From positions 1 to 25,592 of IMG/VR virus record IMGVR_UViG_3300013116_000078: DNA of 25,592 nucleotides. One strand, given 5' to 3'. Shown here piece after piece: positions 21,998 to 25,592 of this stretch. The notes under the pieces are model-generated. The model was not told where the DNA came from. It ran no database searches and worked only from the letters and a program-made list of their open reading frames with translations. The DNA comes from a virus. The position numbers and the translations under genes are program-made. How positions within the stretch are numbered: position 1 is the first letter of the stretch; each line of letters begins with the position of its first letter.

Positions 21998-22565
21998 AAA
22001 GCTGGTAATCCTAACGCCGCCGGGAACGGAAGCGGACACGATTCACAGGGCTATTTGTTCTAGACGCGGTGCCTACTGGGTTTTAGGCACTAACGCGAAT
22101 CAGTGGGTAGACGAACACACTAACCGAATACCCGATAAATGGCTGAGTTACGAAAGGGCTATGGTAGTCCGTAACCCGTTCACTAGAATGCTAGCTCTAT
22201 TTGACCACTACAATTTACAGCGCGAAAGGGTTATTAATTCTAAGCCCTACACGCTAGCGGAGTTTATAGGCAATCTTGCAAGGTTAGACTGGTTTTATAG
22301 CGAGAATATAGCCGACTGGGTGAGCTTTCACGAGCCGGTAAAGCTAATACACTATGAGACAATCAACAAAGACCTAAAAAACATGGCCGGCATAACAACG
22401 CGGCTAAAGCTACCAAAGCGGGATAACTGGCGTTATGAGTGGTACAAAGCCGGCGCTGACCTAATAATCTATTACCGAGCGTACGCCGTGCAAGATGTGT
22501 TCAGATATGGCTACGCCGAAAAGGTAATTAGCGAGGCTGAGGCTAGATTAATGGGGAACCAATGA
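21978..22565 (+). CDS. Sulfotransferase-like protein
   Basis: This 195-aa protein resembles the PAPS-dependent sulfotransferase fold. VILTPPGTEADTIHRAI (10-26) corresponds to the PAPS 5'-phosphosulfate loop, and AMVVRNPFTRMLALFDHY (61-78) to the 3'-phosphate-binding strand and helix of Sulfotransferase_2-type proteins. ADLIIYYRAYAVQDVFRYGY near the end matches the usual C-terminal 'Y..D...FGY'. The Lys normally present in the first loop (PKTxGT) is replaced by Pro, so activity is uncertain. It begins with TTG at 21978; no in-frame ATG fits. It could modify a host or virion glycan or a small molecule. It overlaps both neighbours. Confidence 0.72.
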   Translation: MIVLENEKLVILTPPGTEADTIHRAICSRRGAYWVLGTNANQWVDEHTNRIPDKWLSYERAMVVRNPFTRMLALFDHYNLQRERVINSKPYTLAEFIGNLARLDWFYSENIADWVSFHEPVKLIHYETINKDLKNMAGITTRLKLPKRDNWRYEWYKAGADLIIYYRAYAVQDVFRYGYAEKVISEAEARLMGNQ

Positions 22566-22930
22566 CCAACAGCAAACAAAAAGGGAAACGCGGCGAATTG
22601 GAATTGTGTCGAGTACTTGAGCGGTGCTTACCGGGTACAAGCTGGCGACGATCCCAGCAGTTTTGCGGGGTAGCTGGCGACGCTGATTGTGTAGGGGTGG
22701 ACGGCTTACACGTTGAATGTAAACGGGTAGAGTCAGGCACAAAGACCGTTTACAAGTGGTTAGAGCAGGCGGTTAGCGACGCGAAAAACACTGATGTCCC
22801 GATTGTATGCCATAGGGCAAACGGGGAGGACTGGGTTGGAATCGTGTATTTAGAAGATTTAGAGCAACTTTACAAAGTTTTACGGGGGATATTTGATGAA
22901 CGAAAAAGAGATATTGAAAAGGCTGATTGA
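22562..22930 (+). CDS. Holliday junction resolvase-like nuclease (PD-(D/E)XK)
   Basis: This 122-aa protein looks like the archaeal-type Hjc resolvase or phage PDDEXK nucleases. KQKGKRGELELCRVLE holds the conserved N-terminal Glu, SQQFCGVAGDADCVGVDGLH the catalytic Asp, and HVECKR the E-x-K element. The length fits. It would resolve recombination and replication junctions before packaging, completing the set with the Sak4-like and SSB-like genes. The ATG overlaps the preceding stop. The last 35 bases overlap the next gene. Confidence 0.85.
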   Translation: MTNSKQKGKRGELELCRVLERCLPGTSWRRSQQFCGVAGDADCVGVDGLHVECKRVESGTKTVYKWLEQAVSDAKNTDVPIVCHRANGEDWVGIVYLEDLEQLYKVLRGIFDERKRDIEKAD

Positions 22931-23672
22931 CGATCAGGCAAAAATAAAAGATTTAGAAAAGCAAATAACCACGATAGAAGATGAATGGTGGAGGCTTGCA
23001 GATAAAAATAGAAAGCTCGTCAAAAAAGCTATATATCCAGATGTAAACGCTATACATGAATTGACGCCACACGCTAAAGAGCAAGTCAATTTATATACAG
23101 ATAAGGAGGAGTGGTCTTTTTACGTGCGAGTTACTTCGACGCGTTGGGGTAATATCGGTTATTCGTCATCACGCATGGAGCCGGGGGTATCATTATGGCC
23201 AAATGTAAAAGGCGTATTTTTAGATAAAGACTTCCAAGACAAAAGAAGCTGGACCTCAGACGTGCCTATTTATTTTTTAGGTGAAAAAGCGTCAAAGAAA
23301 AAAGCTAATGACGGCAAAGCAAAGCCTACTTGGGTTTATGTGATGATCGACAAAAATACCGGGCTTTACAAGATTGGCCGTAGTGTTAAGCCAAAAGCAA
23401 GAGAGCGAACCTTACAAAGCGAAAAACCGACTATAGAAATGCTGTTTTGTCACGAAGCGATCAATCACGATGAAAAAATATTACATGACATGTTTGCTGA
23501 AAAGCGTTATCGCGGTGAGTGGTTCACGCTAGATCATTTAGACCTAAGCAAAATAAAAAGATATTTCGAAACAAAAAAAACGTTTTTACCAAAACACGAC
23601 AGAGAGGTTTTAGACCGCGACGTTTACGAATTTATAGAAAAATACAGGTGTGAAAATGTTGAAGCTGAATGA
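22896..23672 (+). CDS. GIY-YIG-like protein (T5orf172 / MUG113 type)
   Basis: This 258-aa protein starts with a coiled coil (MNEKEILKRLIDDQAKIKDL) and a middle region of unknown fold. The C-terminal domain (about 145-225) has the T5orf172/MUG113 pattern: TWVYVMIDKNTGLYKIGRS, then ARERTLQSEKP, LHDMFAEKRYRGEWFTL. This group is related to GIY-YIG nucleases. The gene is visibly more A/T- and Lys-rich than its neighbours, suggesting recent acquisition. I chose ATG 22896 after GGGGG. It could be a nuclease aimed at host DNA or a mobile element remnant; function is not established. Confidence 0.78.
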   Translation: MNEKEILKRLIDDQAKIKDLEKQITTIEDEWWRLADKNRKLVKKAIYPDVNAIHELTPHAKEQVNLYTDKEEWSFYVRVTSTRWGNIGYSSSRMEPGVSLWPNVKGVFLDKDFQDKRSWTSDVPIYFLGEKASKKKANDGKAKPTWVYVMIDKNTGLYKIGRSVKPKARERTLQSEKPTIEMLFCHEAINHDEKILHDMFAEKRYRGEWFTLDHLDLSKIKRYFETKKTFLPKHDREVLDRDVYEFIEKYRCENVEAE

Positions 23673-23886
23673 CTTAAAAGCAAGATTGAGAAATAGCGTG
23701 GAGAGTAAACACGGCACCGATTACCTTGCAGATTGCAACCAATGCGGCGCAAAGCCTACACGCGGGTGGAGCTTTCGCGGGGCGTTTTTGGGCTGTGAGT
23801 GTAGCGTACTAACGAACGGATCAGGCGGCGGTTGGGGAACATTAGAGGCAGCATGGCAGACACTACAGGGGGCAAGCAATGAGTAA
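23656..23886 (+). CDS. Lar-like restriction alleviation zinc protein
   Basis: This 76-aa protein contains CNQCGAKPTRGW, GCECSV and an ending TLEAAWQTLQG. The plan, CxxCG..P, a second Cys pair, then 'EAA..W', matches Lar-family proteins; in the Rac prophage Lar relieves type I restriction. Four cysteines could hold one zinc. I chose the ATG at 23656; a GTG six bases earlier is possible. It overlaps the previous gene by 17 bases and the next by 8. An anti-restriction role is inferred by family resemblance. Confidence 0.68.
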   Translation: MLKLNDLKARLRNSVESKHGTDYLADCNQCGAKPTRGWSFRGAFLGCECSVLTNGSGGGWGTLEAAWQTLQGASNE

Positions 23887-24094
23887 ACGAAACAAACCGC
23901 CGGCGCATTATGACTTTAAAATTCAAGTCTGGGACGTCATCTATGATTGGGGGCTATGCTTTTGGCTTGGCAATGTCGTTAAATACGTATGTCGAGCCGG
24001 CATTAAGAAGGGCGAAAGCGAACTATCAGACCTGAAAAAGGCGCGAGATTATCTTAATGAGCGAATCGACCAGATAGAGGCTAGAGACTCATAG
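23879..24094 (+). CDS. DUF3310 protein
   Basis: This 71-aa protein matches DUF3310 (often annotated as phage nucleotide kinase-like): HYDFKIQVWDVIYDWGLCFW, then LGNVVKYVCRAGIKKGESEL and LKKARDYLNERI. The conserved 'HY....I...D.......GN..KY..R...K' pattern is complete. The real activity of the family is not settled; a link to nucleotide or DNA metabolism is assumed. Its 3' end overlaps that of the minus-strand metallophosphoesterase by 14 bases. Confidence 0.9.
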   Translation: MSKRNKPPAHYDFKIQVWDVIYDWGLCFWLGNVVKYVCRAGIKKGESELSDLKKARDYLNERIDQIEARDS

Positions 24095-24755
24095 GCTCAA
24101 AAACAGCGTGTTTACCGTCGATCACGACGCCACAGCCAACTATAGGCTTTTGGTTAAACTTTCGGCCATAGCTCATAGCTAACGTGTCTACATCGACGCC
24201 ACAGCCTACAGATAGGCCAAATATTAGTTGGTTCTCATTAGCGTAATAGGTGACGCCGGCCTGACCGTGTAAATGGCCCTGTACCCAGCTAGTAAAGTGT
24301 TCCTTAGCGTTTTTGAGAGCGGCACCGATACCGCCTTTACCTCGATCCCCATGAGCATAAAAAACGCCGTCGATTGTATGGGTACTGAACCTAGGCCGCC
24401 AATCCCAGTTAGGTGTATTCCAGACGTCGCCATAGTTGCGTAATAGCTGAGGCGGTATCCCTATAGTTACGGCTTTACGTTTGGGGAGGCTGTCATGATT
24501 GCCAGTCATGACAACGGCACGCGGAAACGCCTTATATAGTGCGCCTACTTGTCGTTTTGCTTGCTCATATTCAGCAAGGGCAGACGGTGCCGAGGGTTCT
24601 TTCTCATGATAACTAATAGCCGACCAGTCCACGACGTCGCCTATATGCACCACCTGTTTACACTTCCAAGCCGCATTAATATCTCTAAGGAAATCTATAT
24701 AGTCATCACGCATAGCTGGGGCGTGAGTATCCCCGATCACAAGAACGTTAGCCAT
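24081..24755 (-). CDS. Calcineurin-like metallophosphoesterase
   Basis: This 224-aa protein carries the full metallophosphoesterase set: GDTHAP (D9, H11), HIGDVVDW (D40), TGNHDS (N86, H87), AHGD (H135) and QGHLHG (H161, H163). These residues hold two metal ions. It is the only minus-strand gene and converges on the DUF3310 gene with a 14-base overlap. AAAGGG stands nine bases or so before the ATG. It would have its own promoter in the region to its right (24756 onward). Substrate could be a nucleotide, nucleic acid end or phosphoprotein; the sequence does not tell. Confidence 0.92.
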   Translation of the reverse strand: MANVLVIGDTHAPAMRDDYIDFLRDINAAWKCKQVVHIGDVVDWSAISYHEKEPSAPSALAEYEQAKRQVGALYKAFPRAVVMTGNHDSLPKRKAVTIGIPPQLLRNYGDVWNTPNWDWRPRFSTHTIDGVFYAHGDRGKGGIGAALKNAKEHFTSWVQGHLHGQAGVTYYANENQLIFGLSVGCGVDVDTLAMSYGRKFNQKPIVGCGVVIDGKHAVFEPMSL

Positions 24756-24800
24756 TAGCTACCCTTTCGCATTAGATAGATTAATTCTAATTAGCGAGCG

Positions 24801-24827
24801 TTTACGGTTCTACGTAATTTATATAAT
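24801..24827 (+). promoter_or_regulatory. Candidate promoter with perfect -10 box
   Basis: TATAAT at 24822-24827 is a perfect -10 box; TTTACG (24801-24806) is a weak -35 at 15-base spacing. It would read rightward to the HNH gene, through the repeat array. The AT-rich stretch here could also serve the leftward metallophosphoesterase gene. Confidence 0.35.
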
Positions 24828-24862
24828 CTACATATCCCCTCAGCGGCGGTCGGTTGTCTCTT

Positions 24863-24902
24863 ACCTAACCCCTCGGCCGGCCGTCGCTACTTTATGTTAG
24901 GT
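24863..24902. repeat. Inverted repeat enclosing a 10-bp GC palindrome
   Basis: ACCTAAC (24863-24869) and GTTAGGT (24896-24902) are perfect inverted arms. Between them lies CGGCCGGCCG (24874-24883), a perfect 10-bp palindrome. A short GC palindrome near an HNH gene could be a cohesive-end site, or the whole could form an RNA hairpin or protein-binding site. Confidence 0.45.
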
Positions 24903-25034
24903 GGCTATTAAAGGGTTAATAGGTGGCTACTTTGGGGTTATTCGGTGGGCTTTGGTGGACTCTGGTGGGCTCAAAGGGGGGCTTTGGGGGGCTGAGCTGG
25001 GTATTACTGGGTCATTTACTGGGTATTACTGGGT
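24899..25034 (+). repeat. Helically phased G-rich repeat array
   Basis: AGGTGGCTA occurs at 24899-24907 and 24921-24929, 22 bp apart. GGTGGGCT-type units start at 24944, 24954, 24964, 24976 and 24986, and CTGGGT units start at 24997, 25007, 25019 and 25029. Steps are 22, 22, 10, 10, 12, 10, 11, 10, 12 and 10 bp, so the G clusters face about the same side of the helix. Eight runs of three or more G's also give G-quadruplex potential on the + strand. Confidence 0.7.
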
Positions 25035-25076
25035 GTATTGTCGTGCATACTTTGGTGCGCACAAGTGCATATTTTG

Positions 25077-25091
25077 CTAATAATTTATTAG
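25077..25091. repeat. AT-rich palindrome
   Basis: CTAATAA (25077-25083) and TTATTAG (25085-25091) are perfect inverted arms around one base. It may be an operator or an easily melted segment of an origin. Confidence 0.5.
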
Positions 25092-25094
25092 TTA

Positions 25095-25186
25095 CGTTGC
25101 TTAGGCGTTGCGTTGCATTGATATAAAACATCGTGTTTTATAGGGCTAAATAACAATTGTCGTTGCGTTGCGTGTTGCGTTGCATG
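25095..25186 (+). repeat. CGTTGC repeat clusters
   Basis: CGTTGC occurs at 25095-25100, 25106-25111, 25111-25116, 25161-25166, 25166-25171 and 25178-25183, with TGTTGC at 25173-25178. GCGTTGCAT is shared at 25110-25118 and 25177-25185, and again inside the HNH gene at 25387-25395. The two clusters flank the palindrome at 25122-25142. Confidence 0.6.
25122..25142. repeat. Perfect 21-base palindrome, operator candidate
   Basis: TATAAAACA (25122-25130) and TGTTTTATA (25134-25142) are perfect 9-bp inverted arms around TCG. It lies 54 bases before the HNH start and is a good candidate operator, for example for the XRE protein at 18237, or a hairpin in the HNH leader. Confidence 0.6.
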
Positions 25187-25196
25187 AAAGGTAAAT

Positions 25197-25541
25197 ATGG
25201 GATTATGTGCCTACTGTATGCGTCGTAAGTGTAGCTGTACTACTACGCGACGCATTAAAAAGACATGGACTACCCCTGAGGGTACCCCCCTAGACTACAA
25301 CCAAAGACGGGGCAGCGCTAACGCTAGGGGTTACAATCGGCGCTGGCGTAAGGCTCGCGAGACATGGCTAGCAAGGCATCCGCTATGCGTTGCATGTAAG
25401 GCAAAGGGTCGAACTATGGCGGCCAATGTAGTCGATCATATTAAGCCACATCGCGGGGATAGTGCGCTATTTTGGGACACCGAAAACTGGCAAAGTCTTT
25501 GCAATAAATGCCATAACTCCAAGACTGGCAAGGGTTTATAG
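25197..25541 (+). CDS. HNH endonuclease, packaging-associated
   Basis: This 114-aa protein has two N-terminal Cys pairs (CAYC, CSC) and the HNH core: HPLCVACKAKG (C64, C67), VVDHIKPHRGD (H81), LFWDTENWQSLCNKCHNSKT (N97, C102, C105, H106). It matches phage HNH proteins of the HK97 gp74 type, which sit beside terminase and are required for specific cohesive-end cleavage. If the genome is circular or concatemeric in the cell, the next gene is terS. AAAGG precedes the ATG. The HNH core appears complete. Confidence 0.93.
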   Translation: MGLCAYCMRRKCSCTTTRRIKKTWTTPEGTPLDYNQRRGSANARGYNRRWRKARETWLARHPLCVACKAKGRTMAANVVDHIKPHRGDSALFWDTENWQSLCNKCHNSKTGKGL

Positions 25542-25592
25542 ACTAAATAGGGGTAGGGGGGTATTATTTATAGGGGCGTTTAGGCTGTAGAC
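25542..25592 (+). other. G-rich end segment after the HNH gene
   Basis: The last 51 bases hold no gene but contain three TAGGGG motifs in 32 bases, one extended to six G's. In HK97 the cohesive-end site lies between the HNH and terS genes, so this segment, with positions 1-42, could be part of it. I see no clear palindrome. Confidence 0.3.

Larger units (their letters stand above)
24756..25196. other. Repeat-rich non-coding region (candidate origin, packaging site and divergent promoters)
   Basis: This 441-base region between the minus-strand metallophosphoesterase and the HNH gene contains no convincing gene. It holds a perfect TATAAT at 24822-24827, a palindrome within an inverted repeat (24863-24902), a G-rich phased repeat array (24899-25034), a GTGCATA pair 22 bp apart (25043-25049, 25065-25071) around GTGCGCAC (25055-25062), AT-rich palindromes at 25077-25091 and 25122-25142, and CGTTGC repeats. 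The + strand is strongly G-rich in the middle. The mixture fits a replication origin or a packaging start. Confidence 0.6.

Noticed and set aside
24899-25034. Possible CRISPR array.
   Set aside because: Units are 6-9 bp at 10-22 bp steps, with no constant long repeat and no spacers.
24923-25126. 67-aa open frame rich in Gly, Leu and Trp in the repeat region.
   Set aside because: It is generated by the G-rich direct repeats, has no ribosome-binding site and no protein-like pattern. The repeats explain it better.

Overview
The window is the genome, or nearly all of it, of a small siphovirus (long, flexible, non-contractile tail) built on the HK97 fold. Genes are tightly packed and, except for one, all on the + strand. 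Terminase small subunit, terminase large subunit, portal, U35-type prohead protease, HK97-type major capsid, connector proteins, tail tube, frameshifted tail chaperone and tape measure follow in canonical order. An HNH endonuclease at the right end would sit directly beside the terminase genes at the left end if the molecule were joined, so the window may be one complete genome cut between HNH and terS. No integrase or excisionase is recognisable, which suggests a lytic phage. The host cannot be read directly. Several tail-tip genes resemble proteins I associate with Planctomycetes/PVC-superphylum bacteria and their phages: a W-G-W-NW motif at the start of a beta-repeat protein, a 25-cysteine tail protein and a short coiled-coil/beta protein. 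A planctomycete-like, probably aquatic host is therefore my best guess, held loosely.

Layout: 43-9336 holds packaging, head, connector and tail-tube genes, ending in a -1 frameshifted tail-assembly chaperone pair on A AAA AAC. 9329-17228 holds the tape measure, tail-tip/adhesin-like proteins, a zinc-finger/phosphoribosyltransferase/HAD fusion and small membrane proteins that could serve in lysis. 17293-17526 is another small membrane protein. 17573-18220 is a self-contained promoter-gene-terminator unit of unknown function. 18237-22930 is the DNA-metabolism module: XRE regulator, Sak4-like RecA-family ATPase, SSB-like protein, replication-initiator-like protein, sulfotransferase-like protein and Holliday-junction-resolvase-like nuclease. 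22896-24094 carries a GIY-YIG-like protein, a Lar-like anti-restriction zinc protein and DUF3310. 24081-24755 is a metallophosphoesterase, the only minus-strand gene. 24756-25196 is a 441-bp non-coding region packed with repeats, followed by the HNH gene.

The strongest non-coding signals are three. First, the major capsid gene has its own promoter and a leader RNA with three mutually exclusive helices: a terminator-like hairpin, an anti-terminator, and a helix that covers the ribosome-binding site. Second, a G-rich repeat array at 24899-25034 is spaced at 10, 12 and 22 bp, so all copies lie on about the same DNA face; with flanking palindromes and CGTTGC repeats it is a candidate packaging or replication site. 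Third, terminator-like hairpins sit directly in front of ribosome-binding sites at several genes, implying read-through control. Function calls rest on motifs read by eye; no database search was run.
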